A stretch of DNA of 64,000 nucleotides, from assembly GCF_036492245.1 (NCBI RefSeq), contig NZ_AP025286.1, positions 1,922,001 to 1,986,000 of the forward strand. Reading direction: 5' to 3'. Positions 27,559-36,422 of the stretch are shown here, one piece after another (positions within the stretch are counted from its first letter, which is position 1; each line of letters starts with the position of its first letter). The notes under the pieces were generated by a model. It did not search any database. It was not told the origin of the DNA and was given only the letters and a program-made list of their open reading frames with translations. Both the position numbers and the translations under genes were made by a program. The DNA comes from Treponema bryantii. Lineage in GTDB: Bacteria; Spirochaetota; Spirochaetia; Treponematales; Treponemataceae.

Positions 27559-28524
27559 ATGAAAAAAACTAATTTAATTTTTACAAGCGCTTTAGTAACC
27601 TTACTTTTATCAGCGTGTGCTTCCACCCCAGAAACAACTGGCGGTGAAAAACACTCTAACCACGAAAAATCAGCTCCAAAAGCAATTATATCAGTTCAAA
27701 AATCACCAGAAGAATTATTTCTGGAATCAATCGAAGGAATAACTATTAAAAAGGTTTCTTCTCCAAAAGAAATCACTTTAGGAAGAGCTTTTGCAGCCCC
27801 ATTTGTTTTCTCTGTAACTAATGCAGATGGAACTCCGGCAGAAAACTTTAAGCTTACAGTAGAACTTCCTTCAACAAAAACAGAAGGAACTATAGCTTTT
27901 GAAAAGTCAGAATATATTACAGATGCTGAAGGATTGGTTTCCATTTCAGTTGCAGAAAAAACTGCCTTCACAGCAAATGTAAAAGTAAAGGCTTATCCAA
28001 CTCCAGTAAGTGAAGATGCAGAACTTGCAAAAAAGCTCGAAGCCTATACTGCAACAGCAGACTGGAAAGTTAAATCTGATATTGCATCTAAGGGAGCTGT
28101 TCTTTTTGTATGGGATTTCAATGAAAAAGATCGTCCTGTAAATAACTCATATAATATTCAGGCAGAATTCCGTGGTCGTGGCATCACAATGGTAGGAAAT
28201 GGTCCTGTAAACGAAACTTCATACATCGGAAAGCCAAAAACTCTTTATAAAGATACTTATGATATTATCGGCGGTAACGCTTACGGCTATTTAATTTATG
28301 GAACAATCAAATTTGAACAGCCTGTTACAGCCCTTGAAGACGGCTCTGGATATTACTGCATTCTTAAGGCAGAAATCGAAGCTGTAAACATGAAAAACGG
28401 AACTAAGATTTATTGTTCTGTTATTTCATATGAATCAAAAGGTAAAAACTGGAACGAATGCGTTTCAAAAGGAAAAGATAAACTTTCACAGCTTGTTGTA
28501 GATGACATTATTTATGGTCTGTAA
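27559..28524 (+). CDS. Putative lipoprotein, unknown function
   Basis: This 321-residue protein has a lipoprotein signal peptide with lipobox LLSACAS (Cys at about residue 20). A Ser/Pro/Lys-rich linker follows, then a Big/Ig-like region (about residues 60-150: VFSVTNADGTPAENFKL...). A C-terminal domain contains repeated aromatic strands. I do not recognise the family. The Ig-like pattern, with phrases such as ITDAEGLVSISV, resembles bacterial Ig-like (invasin-type) domains. It stands 18 nt before thrC on the same strand, and the two may be co-transcribed. Cell-envelope location is inferred. Confidence 0.75.
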   Translation: MKKTNLIFTSALVTLLLSACASTPETTGGEKHSNHEKSAPKAIISVQKSPEELFLESIEGITIKKVSSPKEITLGRAFAAPFVFSVTNADGTPAENFKLTVELPSTKTEGTIAFEKSEYITDAEGLVSISVAEKTAFTANVKVKAYPTPVSEDAELAKKLEAYTATADWKVKSDIASKGAVLFVWDFNEKDRPVNNSYNIQAEFRGRGITMVGNGPVNETSYIGKPKTLYKDTYDIIGGNAYGYLIYGTIKFEQPVTALEDGSGYYCILKAEIEAVNMKNGTKIYCSVISYESKGKNWNECVSKGKDKLSQLVVDDIIYGL

Positions 28525-28542
28525 CAGGTAAAGGATGGAAAA

Positions 28543-29955
28543 ATGATTTATACAGATACAAGAGACAGCAGCGTTAAAGCTGATTTTAGAACTGCCGTTA
28601 TGGGAGGAATGAATCAGGCAACAGGTGGACTTTACATTCCGGTAGAGTTTCCTAAGCTTGATAAGGCTCTTTTGAATAAAGATCCTGCCCCATCTTTCCG
28701 CGACGTTGCCTTTAATATGGCAAAGCCTTATGTTGAAGGCGAAATTCCGGATAACGACCTTGCAGCAATCATTGCTGATGCATATCCATTCCAGCCAAAG
28801 GTTGTTCCTGCTGATGCAATCTCTTATATCATGGAACTTTTCCACGGTCCAACCTGTGCTTTCAAAGATTTTGGTGCACGTTTTATGGCCCGCACAATGT
28901 CTTACTTCAACAGAAATGAAGACACTCCACTCCACATTTTAGTTGCAACTTCTGGTGATACAGGTTCTGCAGTTGGAAGCGCTTTCCACAATGTTCCTGG
29001 TCTTGATGTTACAATCCTTTATCCGGATGGAAAAATCTCTCCTCTTCAGGAAAAACAGCTTTCTACATTTACAGGAAACGTTCGTGCATTGAAAGTAAAA
29101 GGTACTTTTGATGACTGTCAGAAACTTGTAAAAACAGCCTTTACAGATAACGAACTTCGCGGAAAACTCCGCCTTTCTTCTGCAAACTCAATCAATATTG
29201 CACGTCTTTTGCCACAGAGCTTCTACTATATGTACTCTGCTCTTACAGTTCGCAATAGAAGCGCAATGGACAACAAGATTCAGGATCCAGCAATCATTAT
29301 GGTTGTTCCAAGTGGAAACTTCGGTAACCTTACTTCAGGCCTTATTGCCCGCGAAATGGGTGCTCCAATTGCTGGTTTTGTTGCCGCAACTAATACAAAT
29401 AAGACTATTCCAGACTGGATTGCTACAGGCGATTACAATGCCCGCCCTTCAGTTGAAACATATGCAAATGCTATGGACGTTGGTGCTCCAAGTAACTACG
29501 AACGCATTAAGGCTATGTATACTCTCGATCAGGTTCGTGAACTCTTTGCTTCTTACTGGCTTGATAATGACGGAATTAAAGACGCAATCAAGAGCTGTAA
29601 TGACAAAACCGGCTACATTATTGATCCTCACGGAGCAATCGGCTGGCAGGCTTGGGATGATATCCGCAGCGGTGCTATGGAAAAACTCATTGCAGGTGAA
29701 AAGAACGACTGGAATAAACCAGGTCTTACACCAAATGTTCCTTCATGGGGCAACGAAGTTGTTAAAAAGAACGCTGTCGGCGTAATTCTTGAAACTGCAA
29801 GTCCTGCTAAGTTCGGTTCAATCGTAACTGATGCAATCGGAAAGGAACCTCCTATGCCGGACCGTCTCGAAGCTGTTATGAGACTTCCTGACAACGCTAT
29901 TCCAATGGAAAATGATTATAATCAGTTCAAAGACTGGTTAATTGCAAACTTGTAA
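28543..29955 (+). CDS. thrC: Threonine synthase
   Basis: This PLP-dependent enzyme converts O-phosphohomoserine to threonine. The PLP lysine lies in FHGPTCAFKDFGARF. The phosphate-binding and substrate segments are ATSGDTGSAVG and VVPSGNFGNLTSG. The 470-residue length matches the long E. coli-type ThrC. An ATG with upstream AAGGATGG starts it. A perfect bidirectional terminator follows its stop by 1 nt. Confidence 0.95.
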   Translation: MIYTDTRDSSVKADFRTAVMGGMNQATGGLYIPVEFPKLDKALLNKDPAPSFRDVAFNMAKPYVEGEIPDNDLAAIIADAYPFQPKVVPADAISYIMELFHGPTCAFKDFGARFMARTMSYFNRNEDTPLHILVATSGDTGSAVGSAFHNVPGLDVTILYPDGKISPLQEKQLSTFTGNVRALKVKGTFDDCQKLVKTAFTDNELRGKLRLSSANSINIARLLPQSFYYMYSALTVRNRSAMDNKIQDPAIIMVVPSGNFGNLTSGLIAREMGAPIAGFVAATNTNKTIPDWIATGDYNARPSVETYANAMDVGAPSNYERIKAMYTLDQVRELFASYWLDNDGIKDAIKSCNDKTGYIIDPHGAIGWQAWDDIRSGAMEKLIAGEKNDWNKPGLTPNVPSWGNEVVKKNAVGVILETASPAKFGSIVTDAIGKEPPMPDRLEAVMRLPDNAIPMENDYNQFKDWLIANL

Positions 29956-29956
29956 T

Positions 29957-29989
29957 AAAAAAGCGGTGGTTGAAACCACCGCTTTTTTT
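29957..29989. terminator. Bidirectional intrinsic terminator between thrC and the CMP-kinase gene
   Basis: A perfect 10-bp stem (AAGCGGTGGT / ACCACCGCTT, loop TGAA, 29961-29984) is flanked by an A run on the left and a T run on the right. It therefore works on both strands. It separates two convergent genes and slightly overlaps the 3' end of the minus-strand gene. Confidence 0.93.
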
Positions 29990-30533
29990 ATTTTTCAATA
30001 AGTCCTTTTTCTACAAGTTTATCCAGAATTACATTTACAATTTCTTCCGGAGTTTTTTCATTAACATCAATAATCAAATCGCAGAAAGCATAGTCATTAT
30101 TGTCTATGCCGTAGAATTCTTTGTAACGGCGGGTATCTTCGCTGTCACGCATAGCTGTAAAGTCTTTTATCTGCTGGAGATCGCCGCCTTCACGGTTGAA
30201 AACACGGCGGGCGCGGGTTTCGTCACTTGCAAAAAGATAAACCTTAAGATCTGCTTCCTTGAGCATCCATACAGCAAGACGGCTTCCCAATACACAAGGC
30301 TCTGCAAGTGCGAGTTCTACCTGATGTTTATCTACGTATTTGTCGTAAGAGTCATCTGTTTTAGCAGCTTCAATAACTTCCGGTAAAGTCATACCTTTTT
30401 CTGCTGCCAGCTGACGGAAAGTATAGTTGATAAGTGTAACTCCAAGAGTTTTTGAGAGCAGACCGCTCACAGTAGTATTTCCGCAGCCAGATTTTCCGCT
30501 GATTGCGATACGGATTTCTTTGTTCAGTTTCAA
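29988..30533 (-). CDS. cmk: Cytidylate kinase-like protein
   Basis: This 181-residue P-loop kinase (ISGKSGCGNTTVSGLL, residues 10-25) has the layout of AAA_17/18-type (d)CMP kinases. After the P-loop come a CMP-binding-like region (NYTFRQLAAEKG), VLGSRLAVWML, and a lid with RARRVFNREGG and RRYKEFYGID. It is shorter than the classical E. coli Cmk (~227 aa) and matches the short cytidylate kinase group. The usual P-loop KS/KT is here N-T (GCGNTT), with the lysine one position earlier. It is the distal gene downstream of repeat copy A. Confidence 0.8.
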   Translation of the reverse strand: MKLNKEIRIAISGKSGCGNTTVSGLLSKTLGVTLINYTFRQLAAEKGMTLPEVIEAAKTDDSYDKYVDKHQVELALAEPCVLGSRLAVWMLKEADLKVYLFASDETRARRVFNREGGDLQQIKDFTAMRDSEDTRRYKEFYGIDNNDYAFCDLIIDVNEKTPEEIVNVILDKLVEKGLIEK

Positions 30534-30554
30534 TTATAATCCTCCTTTCTGAGT

Positions 30555-30654
30555 CGGCAAGCACAGCTTGCCTCTGAGCCGTTCTTTCGATGAACCTAAA
30601 ATGACCCGCTGTCGCAGCTCATTTTTTAACGGTTCTTCGGTTATAGGCTTATTC
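30555..30654. repeat. Dispersed ~100-bp repeat, copy A
   Basis: This matches copy B at 42361-42456 closely over its whole length, with a more variable centre. It contains a perfect hairpin GGCAAGC/GCTTGCC. On the minus strand it begins GAATAAGCCTATAA, and its TAA is the stop codon of the yicC gene. It lies between yicC and the CMP-kinase gene. Confidence 0.85.
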
Positions 30655-31515
30655 TACATTCTTTGACTGTTCTCTTATATTTTCCAAGCTGTCTTTAGCC
30701 GTAATAACCATTGCGCCAACTTCGGCAAACTGGTTCTTGCTTCCAATAGTATTGATTTCTCTGTTCATTTCCTGGCAGATAAAGTCCAGTCTCTTTCCAG
30801 GTGCCGGATTTTTTGCTAATTCATCGCGCATTGCAGCAATATGGCTGTTCAATCGAACGATTTCTTCATTGATTGTATATTTTACAAGCATTGCCGCAGT
30901 TTCTGTCATAATGCGGTTTTCATCAGCCTTGTCTTCGAGAAGCTCGCGGAACTTGGTTGTAATCTGTTCCTTGAAGTATTGCTCCATTTTAGGCTGCCAT
31001 TCTGTAAAAATTTTTGCACACTCTGAGAGTTTTTCTAACTTTTTCTGCAGATCAGCCTTCATATTTTCGCCTTCACGCATACGATCATCCATAAAACGTG
31101 TAAGGGCTGCATCAAAAACAGGCTCAATCATTGCCTTATATTTTTCTACATCATATTTGCGGTTTACATTCAAAACGCCCGGCTGACTTATAATCAGTCC
31201 GAGAGAAACATCATCTGCAAAACCGGTAGCCTCAGCAATCTTTTTAATTGCGTTCATATATGCAACAGCAGCGTTTGTATCAGGTATTACTTCTGAATCG
31301 CTTTCGTTTTCACGAACTCTGATATAAACATCTACCTTTCCGCGAAGAACCTTTTCTGTAATCTTAGCTCTGAAATAGCTTTCCAGCGGATTCAGATATG
31401 GCGGAAGATTTATTGCAAGATCCAGAAAGCGTGAGTTTACAGATTTTATTTCAACAGAAACGGTTGCTTCTTCTGTTGATTTTTCCTCATAGGCATAGCC
31501 TGTCATTGATGTCAT
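30649..31515 (-). CDS. yicC: YicC/YloC-family endoribonuclease
   Basis: This 288-residue member of the YicC family, whose members act as endoribonucleases, begins with the family signature MTSMTGYA. The C-terminus has the other conserved block KRLDFICQEMNREINTIGSK, with catalytic-site acids. It follows murC on the same strand after a weak terminator-like hairpin. Its last codon and stop (GAA TAA) lie inside repeat copy A, so the repeat defines the 3' end of the gene. Confidence 0.9.
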   Translation of the reverse strand: MTSMTGYAYEEKSTEEATVSVEIKSVNSRFLDLAINLPPYLNPLESYFRAKITEKVLRGKVDVYIRVRENESDSEVIPDTNAAVAYMNAIKKIAEATGFADDVSLGLIISQPGVLNVNRKYDVEKYKAMIEPVFDAALTRFMDDRMREGENMKADLQKKLEKLSECAKIFTEWQPKMEQYFKEQITTKFRELLEDKADENRIMTETAAMLVKYTINEEIVRLNSHIAAMRDELAKNPAPGKRLDFICQEMNREINTIGSKNQFAEVGAMVITAKDSLENIREQSKNVE

Positions 31516-31537
31516 TTTTTTCTCCTAAGGTAAAGCT

Positions 31538-31559
31538 AAAAAATGCTTACGCATTTTTT
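31538..31559. terminator. Weak hairpin between murC and yicC
   Basis: The stem AAAAAATGC/GCATTTTTT with a TTAC loop is A/T-rich, so only the GC-containing tip is stable. T runs on both strands make it a plausible weak attenuator for the murC-yicC transcript. Confidence 0.4.
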
Positions 31560-31574
31560 TTAACGATTTGCTAT

Positions 31575-33119
31575 TTAACACCGGCCGCCAGCGGCCTTAC
31601 ACATCTCCTTACCAAGTTTCCAGTTGTCGCCGGCACCCATTGTTACAAAGAGGTATCCGTCCGGATATTCAGTGCCTAGCGGCTTTTCAAGTTCAGCCTT
31701 TGCGAAATCTGCCGCATCCAGAATCTCTTCATAATAATGAACGTTCTTCTGTCCGGTTGCAAGCACAGCCTCATACAAGGTGTGTCCTGTAATATCAAAA
31801 TCTGCAGGATTTTCACGTGCAGAACTGTAAATCTTATGTAAAATTACTTCATCAGCTGCTGTAAAACAACGTGCAAACTCATTCAGTAAAGCCTGAGTTC
31901 TCGAATAAGTGTGGCTCATAAAATCAATAATGATTTTGCGGCCCTTGTAGAATTCACGGTAACCTTCAAGAGTTGTCTTTACGGCAGTTGGATGGTGACC
32001 GTAATCATCAAGAACAATTACCTCGGCTCCGTTTTTATTTGTAAAGCGCCCTACTATTTCGCTGCGGCGTTTTCCACCGCTGAATTTCAACAGCCCGGCT
32101 TTTATATTTTCATAGTAATCAAGCGGATTCTTTCCGTAAGCAACAAGCAGGCGGCACACTAAAGCAACCGCCGCAGCCGCATCCAGCACCTCGTGGCGGC
32201 CCGGCATACTCAAAGCAAACTCGCCTTTTTCAGCAAATAAACCGAGAGTAAAACAATTACGTTCATTTTCAACCTTACCGAACTTTACGGTAAAATCACC
32301 GCCGCCCACAGCGACTGCCTTTTCCCCATATGGAATTGCCGCAATATCAGCTCTCTTTTCAAGTGCAAGCTTTACAGTCTCACACGCACCTTTATCATCG
32401 GCACAGTAAATTACCTCGCCGCCCTGTGGCAATTTGCACACAAAATCAACGAAGGCATTACGGATATCTTCGTAGGTCGGATAATAATCTTCGTGGTCAC
32501 TTTCAACAGAAGTCAGAATTATCTTCTGAGGAAAGAAGCTCATAAAATGACGCTGATACTCACAGGTTTCAGCAACAAACACAGAACGTCCGGCATCTGC
32601 GGTGTTTTCAGAAGCTACAGAAGGCGCCGTATAAGTACAGGTTCCGCCAAACGAGTTAATTACACTGCCCGCAAGAACCTGACTCGGTAAATCAATCTCT
32701 TTAAGAATTGTACCAGCAAGACCAGTTGTAGAAGTTTTTCCATGAACACCGCTTACTCCGCATGAATAAGCACGGCTGCTGTAAGAACCAAGAGCCTGTG
32801 TATACAAAAGACAAGGTACACCACGGCGAACCGCTTCAATCAAATCTGGATTTTTATCAAGTTTATAAGCCGAAGAATAAATTACATACTGGACATCATC
32901 CGTAATATTTTCAGCACCAAACTCTACTGCATGTAAACCAAGTTTTTCCAGAACTTCATCAGTATAAAAACGTTCTGAAACATCAGAACCGGTAATAACA
33001 GCACCCTTGTGAAACAAAATTTCAACAAGAGCCGCCATTCCGGTTCCCTTAATACCAACAAAATGTATGTGAACGCCGTGAAAATCTTCCGGCAAAGAAA
33101 CAGATTCATTATTTTGCAT
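31575..33119 (-). CDS. murC: UDP-N-acetylmuramate--L-alanine ligase
   Basis: MurC adds L-alanine to UDP-MurNAc in peptidoglycan synthesis. The N-terminal nucleotide-binding motif is FVGIKGTGMAALVEIL. The P-loop is SGVHGKTSTTGLAG and the metal/ATP region is FVAETCEYQRHFM. The C-terminal ligase domain has VLDDYGHHPTAVKTT. Length is 514 aa, a little long because of insertions around the GSVINSF segment. The paralogous Mpl ligase is possible, but the overall pattern fits MurC better. alr, the source of D-Ala for the same pathway, and murG lie in the window. Confidence 0.9.
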   Translation of the reverse strand: MQNNESVSLPEDFHGVHIHFVGIKGTGMAALVEILFHKGAVITGSDVSERFYTDEVLEKLGLHAVEFGAENITDDVQYVIYSSAYKLDKNPDLIEAVRRGVPCLLYTQALGSYSSRAYSCGVSGVHGKTSTTGLAGTILKEIDLPSQVLAGSVINSFGGTCTYTAPSVASENTADAGRSVFVAETCEYQRHFMSFFPQKIILTSVESDHEDYYPTYEDIRNAFVDFVCKLPQGGEVIYCADDKGACETVKLALEKRADIAAIPYGEKAVAVGGGDFTVKFGKVENERNCFTLGLFAEKGEFALSMPGRHEVLDAAAAVALVCRLLVAYGKNPLDYYENIKAGLLKFSGGKRRSEIVGRFTNKNGAEVIVLDDYGHHPTAVKTTLEGYREFYKGRKIIIDFMSHTYSRTQALLNEFARCFTAADEVILHKIYSSARENPADFDITGHTLYEAVLATGQKNVHYYEEILDAADFAKAELEKPLGTEYPDGYLFVTMGAGDNWKLGKEMCKAAGGRC

Positions 33120-33138
33120 AAAATCTATTTTATCACAT

Positions 33139-34167
33139 TTACTTTATAATGAACACCTTATCAGCATAATCAATTTGAATTACATGATCATAGAAGAAAA
33201 CATTTCCCAAATTATTTAATTTCATCAAATGAAGTTGAGACCCTTTTACAAAACCTGAACCGCGGATTGTAGAATAAGCACCTTTCATATTGTTATATGT
33301 TACCTGGCCGATTTTTATATCATCATAAGTCTGCATTACACGTGGAGTTACAGGAACTTTTCCATTATAAGCAAGACCATAATTTGAATTATCATTGATA
33401 TCATAATCCTGTTTACCATCTCCAAGATTATGTCTTGGAGTAAAACAGTAATTTCCAGTATCAATCATTGCAAGTTCCTGCTGTCCTTTATAAGTAAAAT
33501 TGATCAAAACTTCCTTAGCTGAAGTCTGGACAAAAGGAATTTCAGTTCCATCAAGTTTTTCATCATCCAAAATCAAATAATTATTTACAAAGTCAAAGGT
33601 AACCCGTTTATATTGCATTAAAAAATCTTCACCAAGAACGCCATCAAATGAAGGATCACTTGCAGGATCATATCTTAAAACGGTGTCCCCAATCCAGGCT
33701 TCTGCAAGCCAGTTCTCATTATAATTTTTCCATTCTTTTTTTAGATAGTTACTGAGTTCCTCATCATCCGGATGCGCATTTGAAACATCTGAATGATTTT
33801 TTCTGATATTGGCAATTACTTCTTTCATAAAATCTTCATCTGAAAGATTCATTTTTCGCAATAAGGATGTGTGATACCAGTTTCTTGTAAAACCAGTATC
33901 TACCTGCATATAAATATGATGTTCTGGATCAAAATCAATTACAGGCTTTCCAAAACACCACTGGTAATTCATAGTAAAAGGAATGCGTTTTTCGGTTCTT
34001 TCACGAGACATTTCTTCAATAGCTTTTGATGAATCAAAACTTCGTTGAGTCAACTGCTTAGTCATTTTTACAGGATTGTAACTGAGTCTTTCTGTACGAC
34101 CTGTAATACCTTTACAGGAACAAAGAATACAATCTAAGAACAAAATTATCAAACTTTTTCTTTTCAT
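33139..34167 (-). CDS. Putative exported aspartic-protease-like protein with two DTG motifs
   Basis: This 342-residue protein has an N-terminal signal region with a possible lipobox (LCSC, Cys18). It contains two retropepsin-like half domains. The first has YMQVDTGFTRNWY (D90) followed by GVLGEDFLMQYKRVTFDF. The second has LAMIDTGNYCFTPRH (D236) followed by LGNVFFYDHVIQIDY. Each half thus shows the catalytic D-T-G and the later hydrophobic-hydrophobic-Gly loop. Most bacterial homologues have one. The tandem arrangement suggests a single-chain, pepsin-like pseudo-dimer. Function is inferred; it could be an inactive binding protein. It stands alone upstream of murC. Confidence 0.6.
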   Translation of the reverse strand: MKRKSLIILFLDCILCSCKGITGRTERLSYNPVKMTKQLTQRSFDSSKAIEEMSRERTEKRIPFTMNYQWCFGKPVIDFDPEHHIYMQVDTGFTRNWYHTSLLRKMNLSDEDFMKEVIANIRKNHSDVSNAHPDDEELSNYLKKEWKNYNENWLAEAWIGDTVLRYDPASDPSFDGVLGEDFLMQYKRVTFDFVNNYLILDDEKLDGTEIPFVQTSAKEVLINFTYKGQQELAMIDTGNYCFTPRHNLGDGKQDYDINDNSNYGLAYNGKVPVTPRVMQTYDDIKIGQVTYNNMKGAYSTIRGSGFVKGSQLHLMKLNNLGNVFFYDHVIQIDYADKVFIIK

Positions 34168-34288
34168 ATAACCTTACCTTCTTTTAATTTTTCTTATGAT
34201 ATTATAATATAAGTATTTTTTTCTTGAGTAAATAATATTCATAAATTATTTGTTATTTCCTAACTTATCGATTAAAATATATATCCGT

Positions 34289-35665
34289 ATGGATTTTCAG
34301 GAATTAGTTGATATTTATTCTATGGCGGCCGCAGTTCTTTCTGTTGAAAAAACAGCTGATGGACATTGGGGTGAAATCAGAATTGTCCGTGCAAATTCAC
34401 AATACAAGCAGATTATGGGCCCTAACTATCACGATGATATGCTCTATTCAGAATTAATTCCAAAAGAACATAATTTTGAAGATTTCTGTTTCCGCTGTGC
34501 AGTAAATAAGCAGCATCTTCATTCCTATGTTGATACAAAATCCATGGGAATATGGACAGATGCAACCTATATCCCGCTTTCAAAAGAATACGATACCGAA
34601 AAATTAAGTTATTTCATGTTCTATTTTGAGTTTACTAAAACTCCTGATGCAGAAAAACTTTCAAATATTTCCCTGGAAACAGCTCCTTTTGTCATTCAAA
34701 CCTGCCTTAAACTTCGTGGTGCAACAAACTTTTATGAAGCGATGAATACAGTAATAGCTGATATTCAAGAGAAGACTGAATCTTTCAGCAGCTGCATAAT
34801 TATGATAGATAAAGAACGCCAAAAATATGCTACGCTTTGTTCTTCCTTCAGCGATCCGAATATTAAAATGTCAGATTTTGATCCTTATCTTACACCCGAA
34901 GTTGTATTCTCCTGGGAAAAAACTTTGCAATCTACAGATTGTGTCATTGTAAAAGATGATTTTGATATGAATAATCTTGCAAAATTAAATCCTGTCTGGG
35001 TTGAAAGTCTTCGTGCTGCTGGAGTACATTCCCTTATTCTAGCCCCTCTCATGCAGGGAAATAAAATGACGGGAGTTCTGTTCATCACTAACTTTAATGT
35101 AAAACAGATTGTCCAGCTTAAAGATTTTATAGAGCTCACAGCCTTTTTCCTTTCTTCTGAGATTAACAATAATAATCTTATGGAACGTCTTGAATACATG
35201 AGTAATATAGATACTCTTACGGGCGTTAAAAACCGTAACTCAATGAATGCCCGCGTAGACTGGCACGTAAATAACAGTTATTCAGTAAAAACTCCGTTTG
35301 GTATTATTTTTGCAGATTTAAATGGACTAAAGCAATGCAATGATACGGGCGGTCATGAAGCCGGAGACCAGCTCTTACGCAATGCAGCAAAACTTCTTAC
35401 AAAGCATTTTGGTAATTATGAAATTTACCGTTCTGGTGGGGATGAATTTGTTGTAATTGTTCAGGAATGTCATAAAGAAGAATTCGAAAAGAAGATTGAA
35501 GCCTTACGTGCAGAAAGCGGTTATGGTTCAGAAGTCTGTCTTGCAATTGGCTACGACTGGACAACTGATGGCAAAAACCTCAGAAGCTGTATGCATATTG
35601 CAGACGAAGCAATGTATGAAGATAAAAGGAACTACTACAAACAGCATCCTGATTTAGCAAGATAA
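34289..35665 (+). CDS. Diguanylate cyclase with N-terminal sensory region
   Basis: This 458-residue soluble protein (start MDFQELVDIYSMA) has a PAS-like N-terminus and a GAF-like middle (about residues 150-290). The C-terminal GGDEF domain has an intact active site (SGGDEFVVIV) and the metal-binding aspartate (IIFADLNGLKQ). The RxxD inhibitory site normally found just upstream of GGDEF is absent. It should make c-di-GMP in response to an unknown cytoplasmic signal. The longer ORF from 34250 lacks support. Confidence 0.85.
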   Translation: MDFQELVDIYSMAAAVLSVEKTADGHWGEIRIVRANSQYKQIMGPNYHDDMLYSELIPKEHNFEDFCFRCAVNKQHLHSYVDTKSMGIWTDATYIPLSKEYDTEKLSYFMFYFEFTKTPDAEKLSNISLETAPFVIQTCLKLRGATNFYEAMNTVIADIQEKTESFSSCIIMIDKERQKYATLCSSFSDPNIKMSDFDPYLTPEVVFSWEKTLQSTDCVIVKDDFDMNNLAKLNPVWVESLRAAGVHSLILAPLMQGNKMTGVLFITNFNVKQIVQLKDFIELTAFFLSSEINNNNLMERLEYMSNIDTLTGVKNRNSMNARVDWHVNNSYSVKTPFGIIFADLNGLKQCNDTGGHEAGDQLLRNAAKLLTKHFGNYEIYRSGGDEFVVIVQECHKEEFEKKIEALRAESGYGSEVCLAIGYDWTTDGKNLRSCMHIADEAMYEDKRNYYKQHPDLAR

Positions 35666-35683
35666 ACTTACAATTCCATACAA

Positions 35684-35717
35684 ATAAAAATCCCCTGAAC
35701 GCCGACGACGTCAGGGG
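35684..35717 (-). terminator. Intrinsic terminator of the flagellar rod operon
   Basis: A stem CCCCTGA/TCAGGGG (35692-35698 and 35711-35717) is followed on the minus strand by ATTTTTATTT. It lies about 55 nt beyond the flgJ-like stop. On the plus strand no T run follows, so it does not serve the GGDEF gene. Confidence 0.7.
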
Positions 35718-35774
35718 GTAGATGTAAACAAATAATCAGAGAGGGTCTCTGAAAGCTAAGCAATGTTTAGTAAA

Positions 35775-36290
35775 TCAGCCGACCAGTGAAAGATAAATCT
35801 GATCAGCCAGACCAAAACCCGCATTTTTTGTCATAGAATCTGCATACTCATCATAGAGCATATCTTCGTAAGTCTGGCGGGCAAAGTCAGACTCACCGCT
35901 TTTATGTACTGTCTTTCTCATTTCAGAAAGCATCTGTTTTACAAAATAACTTTCCAGCTGCATTGATTTTTCATACAACTCAGAAGTTCTATCAATATTT
36001 TTCTGCTGAACGTGGATATTTGCCTGATTAGCAGCGGCACCAGTTGGACGAGAATTCTTGTCTGCTTCCGAAGTATAAGTACCTGCAAAACCTGTTGTAT
36101 ATTCACCGTTGAGACGGCCATTATCAGCAATCTGACTTGAAGAAACAGTTCCACGTCCTTCATTCTGATTTTTGAAGCGTTCTACGAGTTCTGCAAATTT
36201 AGAAGTTTCAGCAGAAGAGCGGGCACTCTGAAGTGCGCCCTGTCCACCTGTAATTCCGCTATATGTATTTGATATCAATCCAACGTTCAT
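35775..36290 (-). CDS. Flagellar rod-binding protein (FlgJ N-terminal-like)
   Basis: This 171-residue protein has a low-complexity polar first half. The C-terminal half matches the rod-binding domain of FlgJ: LESYFVKQMLSEMRKTV, then YEDMLYDEYADSMTKNAGFGLADQIY. It lacks the muramidase domain found in proteobacterial FlgJ, as is normal in spirochaetes. It acts in assembly of the periplasmic flagellar rod and is the last gene after flgF and flgG. The ribosome-binding site (GGGAGA) lies at the edge of the tandem-repeat region. Confidence 0.85.
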   Translation of the reverse strand: MNVGLISNTYSGITGGQGALQSARSSAETSKFAELVERFKNQNEGRGTVSSSQIADNGRLNGEYTTGFAGTYTSEADKNSRPTGAAANQANIHVQQKNIDRTSELYEKSMQLESYFVKQMLSEMRKTVHKSGESDFARQTYEDMLYDEYADSMTKNAGFGLADQIYLSLVG

Positions 36291-36302
36291 TTTATTTCTC
36301 CC

Positions 36303-36422
36303 ACATTACCCGTCATTGCGAGCACATTACCCGTCATTGCGAGCACATTACCCGTCATTGCGAGCGCAGCGAAGCAATCCATTTATTCAGATTGCTTCGT
36401 CGCTACGCTCCTCGCAATGACG
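36303..36422. repeat. Three tandem 21-bp repeats plus a long palindrome
   Basis: Three exact 21-bp units (ACATTACCCGTCATTGCGAG plus C) run at 36303-36323, 36324-36344 and 36345-36365. The last unit forms the left arm of a long palindrome whose right arm ends CTCGCAATGACG at 36422. The sequence abuts the flgG stop codon (36423-36425). The motif CGTCATTGCGAG...GAAGCAAT is a palindromic repeat type I recall from Rickettsiales and other bacteria. Confidence 0.85.

Noticed and set aside
29449-29894. Antisense frames inside thrC
   Set aside because: Codon pattern and conserved ThrC motifs lie on the plus strand.
36303-36365. Tandem repeats that could suggest a CRISPR array
   Set aside because: The three 21-bp units are directly adjacent with no spacers, and no cas genes are in the window.
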